The notes below the pieces were generated by a model. The model was not told the origin of the DNA, did no database searches, and saw nothing but the letters and a program-made list of their open reading frames with translations. From Actinacidiphila rubida (GTDB lineage: Bacteria; Actinomycetota; Actinomycetes; Streptomycetales; Streptomycetaceae): 43,978 bases of DNA. Position numbers and translations under genes: made by a program. The stretch's first letter is position 1, and each line of letters begins with the position of its first letter. The stretch spans positions 1 to 43,978 of the forward strand of contig NZ_FODD01000052.1 in assembly GCF_900110255.1 (NCBI RefSeq), written 5' to 3'. This document shows, piece by piece, positions 24,823 to 34,031 of this stretch.

Positions 24823-27287
24823 CGCAGCCTGCGGCGGGGCGAGGGAGCACGGCGGGGGGCGGGCCGGGCCGGGCGAGGCCGCGGCGCGGGCGGTGTGGGT
24901 GCGGGCGGGGGTTGTTGTGCCGGCGGCACCGGAGGCGCTGGGGCCGGAGCGGGGGCAGGGCGGCTGCGAATGCGGTGCAGCCGCAGCCGCAGTTCGTCCT
25001 GGCGAGCTGAGACCGGCGGGACCGGCAGCCGTGGCGGAACCGGGCGGCGACGCCTCGGCATCTGCGGCGGCAAGGGCGAAGGCGACGGGAACACCGCGCC
25101 GGGGGCAGGCGCAGTAGCTGGGCGACGGCGAGCTCGCGGTGTGCGTACGGGAACGGGCGGCAGGCCTCGTTGCGAGCGGACCTGGTTGATCAGCCAGCGG
25201 CCGCCGATGCCGCGCCAGTACTCATCGAGGAAGTCCCCGGCCGGCGCGGCCACGTGTCGCTGCAGACGGGTCCGCAGCGCGTCGGCGGCGCTCACGGCCT
25301 GGCCGGGCATGGCGCGGATGGCTGCATCGGCGGCCTGGTAGGCGCGTGGCCCGTATACCGGCAGGCCGACTGTCGCCTTCAGCCCGAACTTGCCAGCGCC
25401 CAGGCCTGCTTTGACCGTGCCGGTGGCGGCACTGGCCAGGCCGCGGCCGCTGGCGGCCAGTCGGCCGGTGAGGGCCCGCGCGGCACCTGCCCTGCCGATC
25501 CCGCTGGTCATGGCAGCTGAGGTGCCGCCGGTCGCGGCGAGCGCGCCGACCATCAGCGAGGTCCTCAGAAGACGGCCGCCCAGGCTGCCCCGTGTCCCCT
25601 GCTCGATCCGAGCTGGGGAGCCGCCGAGCTTGCTGGACGACAGGCGGGCCCGCACGCGGGACGTGGCTGACTTCGACGCGCGCAGCAGCCGGCGCCGGTA
25701 GACGAACGCGGCGATGCACAGCAGGTCGATCACGACGAACCGGATCGTCAACCCGCCAGGGATCGAGGCCGCGTCGGCGTCCATGATGGCGGTGATGGTG
25801 ACGAGGAAGACCGCCAGGCCCGCGACGGTCAGCACCATCAGAGCCAGGGACCGGATGATCGCGGTCGCCCGGTCCCACAGGTAGGAACGGCCGGAGCCCG
25901 GCAGGATCCCGATGACCAGAGCGCACCGGGCGATGATCGCCTCCAGTGCCACCCACACCTGCGCCATCAGGAACGTGAAGTCGATGGTGACGACCAGCAT
26001 CACCACCATGAGCGCGGCGATCATCATGAAGAACGCCCCGCCGACCTTGTCGAAACTGGCCTTCCGCAGTTGCCCGGCGTCGCCTTGCACGCAGCTGGCT
26101 TCGAAGCTCTCAGTGGGCGTCTTGGGCCCGAACTGGTTCAGCGCCCACTTGGTCGCCTGGTCCTTGATCGCGTCGTCGATGGTGTCCCCGACGACCGGGA
26201 TCAGGTCGAGGCTGGACGGCATGTCATGGATGATCTTCGTCTGGCGGGCGACGGCCGCGTCGAAGCTGGCCTGCCGGACCTGGAGCAGACTGAACTGCGT
26301 GGCGCAGTCACCGGTGAACGTCTGCCCGTAGGTGAGCAGCATGTCGGGCTGCACGATGAACGCGTCGACCATGCGGTCGGTGATCGGCTGCGCCAGAGAA
26401 CTGGCGTCGGCTGCGGCGTTGTCGGCTGATGTCTGGTCCTGCCCCAGGACCAGGACGGCGGTGGCAACCGCCAGCTGCCTGGCCTTGCCGACCGCACCGT
26501 TGTCAGGGCCGAGAAGCAACTGCGGGGGAGCGGCCAGAACGGTCACGGCGAGCGCGGAGATGACGATCGACGCGCCGGCCTCGCCCCAGCCGCGAGACCG
26601 GTCGCCGAACATCAGATGCCAGCAGGCGGTGACCGCGGAGAACGTCAGGAACAGGCCGGGCAGCCCCATCTGCACCATGACGTTCGTGTACAGGGAGTCC
26701 GAGACCCGGATCACCGGGCCGAGCAGGATGTTCGCCAGGGAGAAGCTCAGGGACCAGGCGACAAGCCAGCACGCGAACGCGATCATGACTTTGGTGACGG
26801 TGAACATCAGGTCGACCAGGAACGCTTCGACCTTCAGGTCCCAGCTCTTCCAGTCCCCGGTGTCTGCCGCGACGTCGTAGCCGGCCAGCGGGATGCCCTG
26901 GCTGTCGCTGACGTTGAACGCGGACATGATGCCGCTGTGCGCGAGCTGCTTGCGGTAGGCGAACACCTCCCCGTTGAAGACCTTGACCTGCCGCGGTGAG
27001 GCCACCGTCGACGGCGGGGACGGCACCGGTTCGGCGGCCGCCCCGGCGCCGGGTGCCGCCGTTGGGCCGGCGGCACTGCTCTGAGGCGTGGGGGTGGTGG
27101 TCGGCGCCGGTGTGGAGGTGGCCGGCCGCGGCGTCGGGGCGGTGGGGTCCGCGTGCGCGGGGCCGGCCAGTAGCAGCGCGCCGAGGGTGGAGGCGGCCAG
27201 GAGCACCAGTCCCCACAGCAGCGCCCGCCGCGGCCGACGGGCTCCCGCTGGACTGAACGTGACGCTTGTGGCGCGGCGGCTGTTCAT
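24819..27287 (-). CDS. VirB6/TrbL-like polytopic conjugation membrane protein
   Basis: The protein has 822 residues from ATG 27287 (ATGA overlap with the VirB4 gene). A signal or first TM segment (WGLVLLAASTLGALLLAGPAHA) and a Pro/Thr/Ala linker precede several TM helices, including MIAFACWLVAWSLSFSLANI, LFLTFSAVTACWHL, FFMMIAALMVVMLVVTIDFT and ALMVLTVAGLAVFLVTITAI. A long basic and proline-rich C-terminal tail ends in RRAPSPRRRLR. VirB6/TrbL proteins form part of the inner-membrane channel of type IV secretion systems. Position between VirB4-like and the hydrolase gene matches actinobacterial transfer loci. Confidence 0.8.
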   Translation of the reverse strand: MNSRRATSVTFSPAGARRPRRALLWGLVLLAASTLGALLLAGPAHADPTAPTPRPATSTPAPTTTPTPQSSAAGPTAAPGAGAAAEPVPSPPSTVASPRQVKVFNGEVFAYRKQLAHSGIMSAFNVSDSQGIPLAGYDVAADTGDWKSWDLKVEAFLVDLMFTVTKVMIAFACWLVAWSLSFSLANILLGPVIRVSDSLYTNVMVQMGLPGLFLTFSAVTACWHLMFGDRSRGWGEAGASIVISALAVTVLAAPPQLLLGPDNGAVGKARQLAVATAVLVLGQDQTSADNAAADASSLAQPITDRMVDAFIVQPDMLLTYGQTFTGDCATQFSLLQVRQASFDAAVARQTKIIHDMPSSLDLIPVVGDTIDDAIKDQATKWALNQFGPKTPTESFEASCVQGDAGQLRKASFDKVGGAFFMMIAALMVVMLVVTIDFTFLMAQVWVALEAIIARCALVIGILPGSGRSYLWDRATAIIRSLALMVLTVAGLAVFLVTITAIMDADAASIPGGLTIRFVVIDLLCIAAFVYRRRLLRASKSATSRVRARLSSSKLGGSPARIEQGTRGSLGGRLLRTSLMVGALAATGGTSAAMTSGIGRAGAARALTGRLAASGRGLASAATGTVKAGLGAGKFGLKATVGLPVYGPRAYQAADAAIRAMPGQAVSAADALRTRLQRHVAAPAGDFLDEYWRGIGGRWLINQVRSQRGLPPVPVRTPRARRRPATAPAPGAVFPSPSPLPPQMPRRRRPVPPRLPVPPVSARQDELRLRLHRIRSRPAPAPAPAPPVPPAQQPPPAPTPPAPRPRPARPAPRRAPSPRRRLR

Positions 27288-29842
27288 GCTGCGGTCGTGG
27301 TCGGGTCGGAGTGGATGGCGGCCGCGGCCTGGTCGTCGTTGGGGATGAGGACCTGCATGCCGCCGACGCGTCCGAGTAGGTCGCGGTGTAGGCATTCGCC
27401 GGCCCGCAGGGCTTGGGCGGCTTCGGAGTCCATCAGCGGGGACAGGCCGGTGGTCACCAGGGTGTGGAGGTCGGCGTCGTTCGGGTCCAGGTCCAGGAAG
27501 GCCAATCCGCGGCGGGCGAGCTCGCCGTCGGACTGCCGGAAGAGGAACCGGCGGCGGAACAACCCGCGCACCACGGCGCCGAGCTCGGTGTCGGCCGGCC
27601 CGATGTCGTTTGCGTCGTGGGAGCCGACCAGGACGGCCGCGTTGTGCTTGCGGCCGTCGCGGACCAACTCCAGGAGCAGCTTCAAGCCCTCCGTGGAGGC
27701 GGTCAGCCACCAGCACTCATCCCACACGACCGCGCAGAACTCGCCCGGGTGATCGGGGTCGAAGGCGACCTGCCGGCAGATCGCCGCGATCAGGTACATC
27801 GCGGCGCGGCCGAAGATCTTCTCGTACTCGATCGCGCCGTGCTCGAGCCAGGCCGACTCGCCCGCGCTGGGCAATGACAGGTTCGGCACCGAGAACACCA
27901 CGGCGTCGGCACGCGCGACGTCGACGACCGGCAGCGAGGGGTCGAAGACCGCGCGCGCTAGGTCCTTGCGCTGATGCGAGGTCAGTTTCCGCAGCACCGC
28001 GAGGCTGTCGGGGTCGGCGGCGCCGCGGTGCTGCAGCTCGCTCATCAGGGCGGCCATCGACGGGGCCGGCCTTGCCAGGACGGCTTCGATTGCCTCTGAC
28101 AGTGCCATGCCCATCTCGGACATCGGGCCGATGCCGAGCAGCAGCGTCAGGAAGCTCTCGGTGAATCGCTGCGCCTCGGCGCGGTGGCGGGCGAAGATCC
28201 GCAGCGGGTCCAGCGAGACTTCGGCACGCTGGTCCACGGTGATGACCTGGGTGGTCCCCGGGCACGCGTTCGCGAAGCGCACCCATTCCTGCTGCGGGGT
28301 GCGGTCCACGATCACCGCCCGGCCGCGCGAACCGCGGTGGCTGCGGCGGCGGCCGGCGGCCAGGACCGCGTAGACCGCGGCTTTCATCGCGGTGCTCTTG
28401 CCCGACCCCAGCTCGCCGATGAACGCGGCCGACGCGGACGCTTTCGCCCGCGGCCCACGGGTCCAGTCGGTGAGGACCGGTCGGATGCCACCGCCGGACA
28501 ACTGCAGCCCGTACAGCTGGCCGGTGTCGTCTCCGAGCGCGCTGCCCCCGAAGGGGCCGCCCATCGCGAAGTCGCGCGCGAGCAGGACCTGCGCGTACTT
28601 GAGCATGACCCGCGGCGTGCGGGCGCCGGGCAGCATCCCGTACCACAGGGCCTCCTGCGCCCCGAGCGGCTGAGCGAAGGTGTAGTCGTTGCCGCCGAAG
28701 AACTGGATCAGCGCGTCGGCCCGGGCCTGCGCCTCGGCGGGGGTGGCACCCCACACGCTCAGCACCGGCATGGCCTGGACCTCGACCTCGGTCTGCGAGG
28801 CCGTCAGCCGCTCGCGGTACTCATCCAGCCGGCTTGCGCTCTTGTCCACCGAGGCCGGCACCCCCGCCGGATCGTTGCCGTACTCCTCGGGTTGCCCGGC
28901 CAACTCGCGTGCCTGGCGGCGAGATTGGGCCTCTGCCTTGTTGCCGGGGGTCACCTTCAACCGGACGACCCAGTCGACGGGGAAATGAAAGGAGTCCAAG
29001 GCGGCCAGGTACTCCGAGCCGGGGAAGACGAACTCCTCCGGCATCTGCGACAGCGCCAGCATGACCTGGTAGCTGGTGCCGAACGGCGTGTGGACCTGCA
29101 GCCACCGCCGCTTGAACGGGTTGCCGGTGCCCTGTGCTCGCTCGCGGTGCCCGGCCTGGTCGACGTCGTCGAGGCCGCCCTCGGTCAAGACCGCTTGGCC
29201 CCAGGCAGCAACCGATCGGCCCACGGCCGGTCGCGCACCGTCGCTCTCGGGCAGTAGCGGTTCCAGGGTGCCGCGCCGGGCGGCGTGCCCGTAGATCCAC
29301 ATGATCTCGGCCTCACTAGCCGGCCGCACCTTCAGTGCTGCCGGCCAGGAGGCCGCGATTGCGGCCGCCTGTTCCAGCAGCGCGATCTCCTCGCGGGCCC
29401 GGACCGGTGCCGGCAGCAGGCCGAGCTGGGAGGCGAACTCCGATCGGCCGGCGGCGATCGCGTCCCGCACGGCCTGCATCCGCGTGGGCGGCGGCAGCGG
29501 CACTGCCAACCAGTCGGTGCGCCCGGTCAGATCCAGCGTCTCCAGCTGAGTCAGCACCCGCTGCGCCAGGGCCACGTAGCGGTCGGAGGCATCGGCGTCC
29601 AGGTCGACGTCGGCGGTCATCTTGCGCACCACGGACGCCGGGTCGATCGACGGGCACAAGCTCAACAGCATCGACTCGCCGGTCAACGATTTGATCAGGG
29701 ACTCGATGACGGCCAGGCGGCGGTGCTTGTCGCTGTTCGAGGCGTGGGCGCTGGAGCCTGACTGCACTCGCCACAGCGCCCACGCAGTGCCGTGCACGGT
29801 CCAGATGACGTTCCCAGCCAGGTGCCGGAGGGGAAGCCGCAC
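27284..29842 (-). CDS. VirB4/TraC-like type IV secretion ATPase
   Basis: The protein has 852 residues from GTG 29842 with GGGGAGG ten bases upstream; upstream in-frame sequence to 30442 is shadow. The N-terminal half resembles the SCO6880/TcpF-type membrane-proximal region. Walker A is FIGELGSGKST (about 474-484), Walker B is AVVWDECWWL (about 704-713) and VLVGSHDANDIG follows. VirB4 ATPases energise assembly of the transfer channel and work with the VirD4 coupling ATPase, here encoded separately at 14523-17285. Confidence 0.9.
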   Translation of the reverse strand: MRLPLRHLAGNVIWTVHGTAWALWRVQSGSSAHASNSDKHRRLAVIESLIKSLTGESMLLSLCPSIDPASVVRKMTADVDLDADASDRYVALAQRVLTQLETLDLTGRTDWLAVPLPPPTRMQAVRDAIAAGRSEFASQLGLLPAPVRAREEIALLEQAAAIAASWPAALKVRPASEAEIMWIYGHAARRGTLEPLLPESDGARPAVGRSVAAWGQAVLTEGGLDDVDQAGHRERAQGTGNPFKRRWLQVHTPFGTSYQVMLALSQMPEEFVFPGSEYLAALDSFHFPVDWVVRLKVTPGNKAEAQSRRQARELAGQPEEYGNDPAGVPASVDKSASRLDEYRERLTASQTEVEVQAMPVLSVWGATPAEAQARADALIQFFGGNDYTFAQPLGAQEALWYGMLPGARTPRVMLKYAQVLLARDFAMGGPFGGSALGDDTGQLYGLQLSGGGIRPVLTDWTRGPRAKASASAAFIGELGSGKSTAMKAAVYAVLAAGRRRSHRGSRGRAVIVDRTPQQEWVRFANACPGTTQVITVDQRAEVSLDPLRIFARHRAEAQRFTESFLTLLLGIGPMSEMGMALSEAIEAVLARPAPSMAALMSELQHRGAADPDSLAVLRKLTSHQRKDLARAVFDPSLPVVDVARADAVVFSVPNLSLPSAGESAWLEHGAIEYEKIFGRAAMYLIAAICRQVAFDPDHPGEFCAVVWDECWWLTASTEGLKLLLELVRDGRKHNAAVLVGSHDANDIGPADTELGAVVRGLFRRRFLFRQSDGELARRGLAFLDLDPNDADLHTLVTTGLSPLMDSEAAQALRAGECLHRDLLGRVGGMQVLIPNDDQAAAAIHSDPTTTAA

Positions 29843-29847
29843 GGTAC

Positions 29848-30402
29848 TCAGGCCTCCCCGTCCGCGGAGGCCCGTCGGGCCCGCTGGGCGAGCAGCGCGG
29901 CCACACCTGACGCCGGCAGCATCCCGTTGGGTGGCGTAGCCGGCGCCGGCCCGGCCGCGTGAACCGCCAGGCCCGCAACGGGCTTCGGCGTGGCCGCGGA
30001 CAGGGTGCATACGCCGGTCACGGCGCGGGGCCGGCAGCGCGGCACCGACCGCCCCTCCAGCCGGCCGCCGCGCGGCGCGGCGGCAAGCCCGGCAGCACTG
30101 GCGATGACCGCCAGCGGGTTGCGCCCGTCGACCTGGACCTTGCGCACCGCGAACCCTGCCGCGTACGGCACGCCGAGCGCCAGCACGATGTCGAATAGGC
30201 CGAAGACGCCCCACACCGTGCGGGTGAGCATCATGGCCCCGAATGTTGCCGCCATGACCGCGAACTGCGGCACCGTATAGGGCCCGCCCCACAGCCGCCC
30301 GCCGCCGGGAAACGTGCCGATCACCAGCGGGAATCTGCGAGCGCGGGTGTAGCAGACCCCGACCAACGTCTGGTCCTGACCGGCCCCGGTAGGCGCGCTC
30401 AT
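29848..30402 (-). CDS. TcpE/VirB3-like conjugation membrane protein
   Basis: The protein has 184 residues from ATG 30402 (ATGA overlap). It begins with a short cytoplasmic part containing YTRARRFPLVIGTFPGGGR, followed by a hydrophobic hairpin (FAVMAATFGAMMLTRTVWGV and FGLFDIVLALGVPYAAGFA) and a polar, Pro/Ala-rich tail. The YxxxRxFP...GxxPGG pattern ahead of two TM helices is typical of PrgI/TcpE-type proteins encoded directly before VirB4. Such proteins anchor the VirB4 ATPase to the membrane. Confidence 0.7.
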   Translation of the reverse strand: MSAPTGAGQDQTLVGVCYTRARRFPLVIGTFPGGGRLWGGPYTVPQFAVMAATFGAMMLTRTVWGVFGLFDIVLALGVPYAAGFAVRKVQVDGRNPLAVIASAAGLAAAPRGGRLEGRSVPRCRPRAVTGVCTLSAATPKPVAGLAVHAAGPAPATPPNGMLPASGVAALLAQRARRASADGEA

Positions 30403-30713
30403 CGGCGTGCCCCGGCGATCGGGTCGACCTGGACGACCGCACCCATGGCGCCGCTCGGGTTCTGGATGTCCTGACCGGCCTTGTCCCTGAAGACCGTCAC
30501 GTTCATCACGCCCCACCACAAGGCACCCGCGGCGATCACCGCGATGAACGCCTTCAGGATGGAGCGGCTCCGCGCCCATTCCATGATCACGAATGCGGAG
30601 CACATGATGCTCATCACCGTGGTGATCAGCAGGCTGTTGATCTGGTCCCCGAGCGACTTGGTGTCCCCGAGGATCCCCGCCATCGTCACGGCGGCACTGG
30701 TGTCGATCATCAT
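30399..30713 (-). CDS. Small VirB2/TrbC-like membrane protein
   Basis: The protein has 104 residues with two hydrophobic segments (INSLLITTVMSIMCSAFVIM and ILKAFIAVIAAGALWWGVMN) joined by a short basic loop, and a polar C-terminus. Layout and position before the VirB3-like gene are those of VirB2-type pilin or channel subunits in Gram-positive transfer systems. No cleavable signal is obvious. It overlaps both neighbours by four bases. Confidence 0.65.
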   Translation of the reverse strand: MMIDTSAAVTMAGILGDTKSLGDQINSLLITTVMSIMCSAFVIMEWARSRSILKAFIAVIAAGALWWGVMNVTVFRDKAGQDIQNPSGAMGAVVQVDPIAGARR

Positions 30714-31777
30714 CCTTGTCCTTCACCTGTCGAAGTTGCGGCCGGCGACGTCGCCGCGGCCGTGGGTGTCGCGCCGGTTGCCAGGTCGGGGGCAGCGTCG
30801 ATCGCGGCGACCTCCCAGCGGCCGGCCCGGGCTTTGAGGACCACCGCGTAGGTCAGCGGCCGCTGCTGCCCACTGCCAGTCGTGGCTGCGGTGTCGACGA
30901 GCAGCCGGCGCACCGCCCCATCGGCCGGCGCCTGCGCCGTGTTCGGCGCCGTTGCACCGGCGTGCTCGGCGACCTGAGCGACCGTCACCGCGGTGTACGG
31001 CGCCGGCGTGACCGGTGCCAACTGCGTGCCGGGCGACAGGTAGCGGTCCAGCTCCCCGGCCCCGGTCAGGTAGGCACCCAAGAACGCCTGCAGGGTCTGC
31101 ACCGCCAGATCGGCAGCCTGCGCAGGGACCGAGGGACCGTAGTCCAGCGACGGCGCACCGCCGTGTCCCGGCTCGGAGACCTCTGCTGGCAGCGCGACTG
31201 CGACGTAGCCGCCCTGTCCGGCGGCGCCGGTGGCTCGCACGGCGACCTGGAAATACCGCAGCCCACTGGACCCCGCCCCTGTGGGGTTGGGCGGCTCGAC
31301 CGCTGGGTCGGCCGCCACGGTCGGGCCGGTCACCCGAGCGGCAACAATGACCGACCAGTAGCCCGGGGCGACCGTGGTGAACCGCACAGCGGCCGTCTGC
31401 TCCGCCCGCTGCTCACCTGCCTTCCCCGACAAGGACACCTGCGCCGCGGCCGGATAGAACGCAGCCAGCGCCTTCTGCGAGCCCTCGCCCGCCTCGATGT
31501 ATGCCGCGACGTACAGCTGCGCGAACCCGGCCGGCCCCAGCGACGTCCCGCTGTCCGACACGTTGGCCGCGGCCACCCGCACCGGTGAAACCGCCTGTGT
31601 GGGGCGGCTGAGGTACGCGCTGCCACCCAGCAGCACCCCGCCGATCAGCAACGCCCACGCCACCCACCGCACCAGCACCGCGGTGTTTGCCACCACGCCC
31701 GTCGACGCCGCAGCGGGCGGCCACTCATCAGCCCCCACTACATCCGCCGGTGCGGCCTGGCTTCGGCGCCGCCTCAC
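30710..31777 (-). CDS. VirB8/TcpC-like conjugation protein
   Basis: The protein has 355 residues. A basic cytoplasmic N-terminus (MRRRRSQ) and one TM helix (WVAWALLIGGVLLGGSAYL, about 38-56) are followed by two NTF2-like domains outside the membrane (FAQLYVAAYIEAGEGSQKAL, then LQAFLGAYLTGAGELDRYLS), the layout of TcpC/VirB8 bitopic proteins that scaffold the channel. The last ~20 residues are Ala/Thr-rich. The GTG start overlaps the upstream stop (GTGA). Confidence 0.8.
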   Translation of the reverse strand: MRRRRSQAAPADVVGADEWPPAAASTGVVANTAVLVRWVAWALLIGGVLLGGSAYLSRPTQAVSPVRVAAANVSDSGTSLGPAGFAQLYVAAYIEAGEGSQKALAAFYPAAAQVSLSGKAGEQRAEQTAAVRFTTVAPGYWSVIVAARVTGPTVAADPAVEPPNPTGAGSSGLRYFQVAVRATGAAGQGGYVAVALPAEVSEPGHGGAPSLDYGPSVPAQAADLAVQTLQAFLGAYLTGAGELDRYLSPGTQLAPVTPAPYTAVTVAQVAEHAGATAPNTAQAPADGAVRRLLVDTAATTGSGQQRPLTYAVVLKARAGRWEVAAIDAAPDLATGATPTAAATSPAATSTGEGQG

Positions 31778-32058
31778 GACGTCACCCGGCCATTGAGATC
31801 AGGGCACGTCCCTTTCCGGCTCAGCCTCGCCAGGTGCTCCAACCGCGCCCGCAGCACTTCCGGGGCCAATGCGCGCAGCGCCTCGTACGCGGCCTGAGCG
31901 GGCCCGGCGTCGTGCTCCAGGAACCGCCGCAGCTCCGCCACGGTGCTCGGGTCGAAGGGGTTGCGGACCAGAGCGACGGCGAGGCTGTCCGCCTGCCTGC
32001 GGGTCCTGACCAGCATCTGCTCGGTCTCGCTAAGACCGCCTTGCTCGGGTGATTGCAT
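31774..32058 (-). CDS. Small hypothetical protein at the head of the transfer operon (94 aa)
   Basis: The protein has 94 residues from ATG 32058 with AAGGAG six bases upstream. It is soluble and helical (LSETEQMLVRTRRQADSLAV, LRALAPEVLRARLEHLARL). No family is recognised. As the first gene after the promoter-like element at 32088-32121 and coupled to the VirB8-like gene, it may be a regulatory or accessory transfer protein. Confidence 0.65.
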   Translation of the reverse strand: MQSPEQGGLSETEQMLVRTRRQADSLAVALVRNPFDPSTVAELRRFLEHDAGPAQAAYEALRALAPEVLRARLEHLARLSRKGTCPDLNGRVTS

Positions 32059-32087
32059 CTCGTGCTCCTTCCGGTGGGTGCCATCGG

Positions 32088-32121
32088 GTGCTTCAAGCAG
32101 CCGAATCCGGCCTGTTGTGAC
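32088..32121 (-). promoter_or_regulatory. Promoter-like element shared with 17335-17368 (copy B)
   Basis: This is the second copy of the 34-bp element, with 18 identical bases at one end and eight at the other. On the minus strand: GTCACAAC, then spacer, then TGCTTGAAGCAC, 29 nt before the start of the 31774-32058 gene that leads the type IV secretion operon. Surrounding sequence differs from copy A, so conservation is local. Confidence 0.55.
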
Positions 32122-32147
32122 GCGGGGCTGAAGGAATTTCCGGAGAT

Positions 32148-33008
32148 TCACGCGGCCGCGATGTATCGGGGCGCGGCATCTCGCAGGCGGCGCTTGGCGC
32201 GAGCACGGCATTGCCGAACCGCCGCAGTGCTCACCCCCGCCTGTGCGGCGAGAGCGGTGTCCGGGGCGGGTCCCTCGCGATAGTGGGCGGCCAGAACCCG
32301 GGCCGCGTCGGGTTCCAGGACCTGCTCACACAGCGCCCACACCAGCAGGTCCGCCATCTCGGCCCGCGCGCCCGTCAGCTCCTCACCCGCGGCCACCAGA
32401 CCAGCGGCAGCAGCTCCGGCCGCGATCTGGGTGAACTCCGCGACCTCGACCGGATCGGCCACACGCCCCCACAAGGGCCAGCGCTCGACGGTCTCCAGCG
32501 ACACGTCCTGGTCCCGCTTGCTGTCCCGCGCCAACTCGAGCGAGGCGCGCTGAAGCGTGTCCATCGCCAGGTTCGCCGCGATCCGCCGCGGACGGCGCTG
32601 CAGGGGATAGGCGGCTACCACCTCGCACAGCGCGGCGGTCACGGCGTGAGCGGCGTCACCGAAGCTGCGGCCACGGCGGCGCATCCGCCGCGAGATGGCC
32701 ATCGCCGCCGGCAGCATCGCTTGAATCACCACCCGGCAGGCCAACTCCGCCTGCTCGTTCTGGCCGACCGCCCGCCCCAGCAACGCGGTGAGCCACACGT
32801 CGCTGTGCGCGCGCCCGTGGCGCCGGTCCCTGAACGCCAGACAGCCCAGGAGAGCCGCCAGGTCGCCCGGGGCCTCGCCGGCCTCGAAAACGCCGGCCTT
32901 GATCAGCCACCCGGCCACGACAGCGCCGTTGACGGAGTTTGCGCACTGCACACGCCACTCGGCGTTCAGCCGGTCGAAGGCGTTCTCGTTGACGGTGGAG
33001 CGGTTCAC
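32148..33008 (-). CDS. Sigma-70-like/ECF-like regulatory protein
   Basis: The protein has 286 residues from GTG 33008, with AAAGGA about nine bases upstream. A central region (ACRVVIQAMLPAAMAISRRM, then YPLQRRPRRIAANLAMDTLQ) resembles sigma region 2-like segments seen in a class of Streptomyces proteins. The C-terminus (ALAAQAGVSTAAVRQCRARAKRRL) is a sigma region 4-type helix-turn-helix. It heads the leftward type IV secretion region. It could recognise the GTCACAAC-containing elements at 32088 and 17335, but that is an inference. The divergence from classical sigma factors leaves a non-sigma regulator possible. Confidence 0.65.
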   Translation of the reverse strand: MNRSTVNENAFDRLNAEWRVQCANSVNGAVVAGWLIKAGVFEAGEAPGDLAALLGCLAFRDRRHGRAHSDVWLTALLGRAVGQNEQAELACRVVIQAMLPAAMAISRRMRRRGRSFGDAAHAVTAALCEVVAAYPLQRRPRRIAANLAMDTLQRASLELARDSKRDQDVSLETVERWPLWGRVADPVEVAEFTQIAAGAAAAGLVAAGEELTGARAEMADLLVWALCEQVLEPDAARVLAAHYREGPAPDTALAAQAGVSTAAVRQCRARAKRRLRDAAPRYIAAA

Positions 33009-33051
33009 GGCGCGGGTCCTTTCGACTTCGTGCCAAGAACCCTCCTCACGC

Positions 33052-33077
33052 CCCCTTGCGCTGGTGCTTGCTCAAAA
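33052..33077 (-). promoter_or_regulatory. Upstream element shared with 34032-34057 (copy S)
   Basis: On the plus strand CCCCTTGCGC, three variable bases, TGCTTG, one variable base, then TCAAAA; 22 of 26 positions match the element upstream of the methyltransferase gene. It lies 44 nt before the sigma-like gene start. It may be a promoter core or leader element used for both leftward genes. Confidence 0.45.
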
Positions 33078-33201
33078 CCCGAGTAGGTGCAGGTCAGCCG
33101 ATTGCACTTTGCCGCCCGTCGTTCGTGGTGGGCGGCGCAAGCATCAGCGCAACCGCTGCACGCCCGCGGCGCTCGCCTCGAAGGAGTCCAGTCACGGCAC
33201 G

Positions 33202-33242
33202 CGTCGGTGCTCCCGGGCCGAAGCAACCTGGGAGCACCGACG
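33202..33242 (-). terminator. Terminator hairpin after the methyltransferase gene
   Basis: CGTCGGTGCTCCC (33202-33214) and GGGAGCACCGACG (33230-33242) form a perfect 13-bp stem with a 15-nt loop, ten bases beyond the stop codon of the leftward methyltransferase gene. There is no T tract, as is common for Streptomyces terminators. It separates that gene from the sigma-like gene. Confidence 0.7.
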
Positions 33243-33252
33243 TGGGGATGGA

Positions 33253-33993
33253 TCAGACGATCGTGCCGAGAGCCGCCTGACTCAGCCGGCTCTCAGCCAC
33301 ACGTCTGTAAGCGGGGCTCAACTCCACCCCTTGGAAGGAGCGCCCCTCAGCGAGTGCGGCGACCCCGGTCGACCCCGATCCTGCGAAAGGGTCCAGCACA
33401 GTGCCCTCCGGCACGCAGACCTTCACCAGCTCCCGCATCAACTCCAGCGGCTTCTGCGTGATGTGCACCCGGTGCGAGCCACGCGGCTGACTCGCCGTGT
33501 ACAGCCCTGGCAGCGACACCGGGTTCCGTGCGGCGTCCACGGGCCCGTTGGTGGCCCACAGCGCGTACTCGCATGACCGGCGGAAGCCGCCGAGCTGGGG
33601 CCGGGCGATCGGTTTGTGCCAAGGGACGACTCCCCGCCACACCCATCCCGCTGCCTGCAGGGCATCGGAGGTCACGGGCAGCTGTCGGAAGTCACAGAAC
33701 ACGAGGAGCGGCCCGCCCGTGCGGGTCACGCGCAGGCATTGCCCCAAGATCAGGGTCATCCACGCCAGGTAGCCGCGCTGATCACGCTGGTCTCCGGTGA
33801 AGTCCGGCAGGTCGTGCTGGGCATCTGAGGAGACGTACTTCTTGCGGGCGGTCTGGTTCGTGCGGGAGGTCGAGCTCGCGCCTCCTGAGTTGTAGGGCGG
33901 ATCGGTGATCACGGCATCGACGGAGTCGTTAGGCAGTTGGCGCAGCACATCGAGCGCGTCGCCGTCGAACATGGTCCAGGTTGCAGAGGACAA
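33253..33993 (-). CDS. DNA methyltransferase (N6-adenine/N4-cytosine type)
   Basis: The protein has about 246 residues from TTG 33993, which has AAAGGAG five bases upstream; ATG 33972 is an alternative, and the open frame continues to 34275 without a good start. Motif IV DPPYNSGG is near residues 31-38 and motif I-like DPFAGSGSTG is near 201, the order of beta-class enzymes. DPPY favours adenine methylation. TQKPLELMRELVKV precedes motif I as usual. No restriction endonuclease is encoded nearby, so it looks like an orphan enzyme, perhaps protecting or marking the replicon. Confidence 0.88.
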   Translation of the reverse strand: MSSATWTMFDGDALDVLRQLPNDSVDAVITDPPYNSGGASSTSRTNQTARKKYVSSDAQHDLPDFTGDQRDQRGYLAWMTLILGQCLRVTRTGGPLLVFCDFRQLPVTSDALQAAGWVWRGVVPWHKPIARPQLGGFRRSCEYALWATNGPVDAARNPVSLPGLYTASQPRGSHRVHITQKPLELMRELVKVCVPEGTVLDPFAGSGSTGVAALAEGRSFQGVELSPAYRRVAESRLSQAALGTIV

Positions 33994-34031
33994 GACTTCT
34001 CCTTTCCCCTCTGCTTCGACTCTCCGTGGTG

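Noticed and set aside
23548..25341. 597-codon plus-strand open frame
   Set aside because: Antisense to the transglycosylase/NlpC and VirB6-like genes; the translation is low-complexity Gly/Ala/Arg.
13567..33008. Integrative conjugative element
   Set aside because: No integrase, excisionase or tRNA-linked attachment sites seen; the telomere at the window end supports a linear replicon instead.
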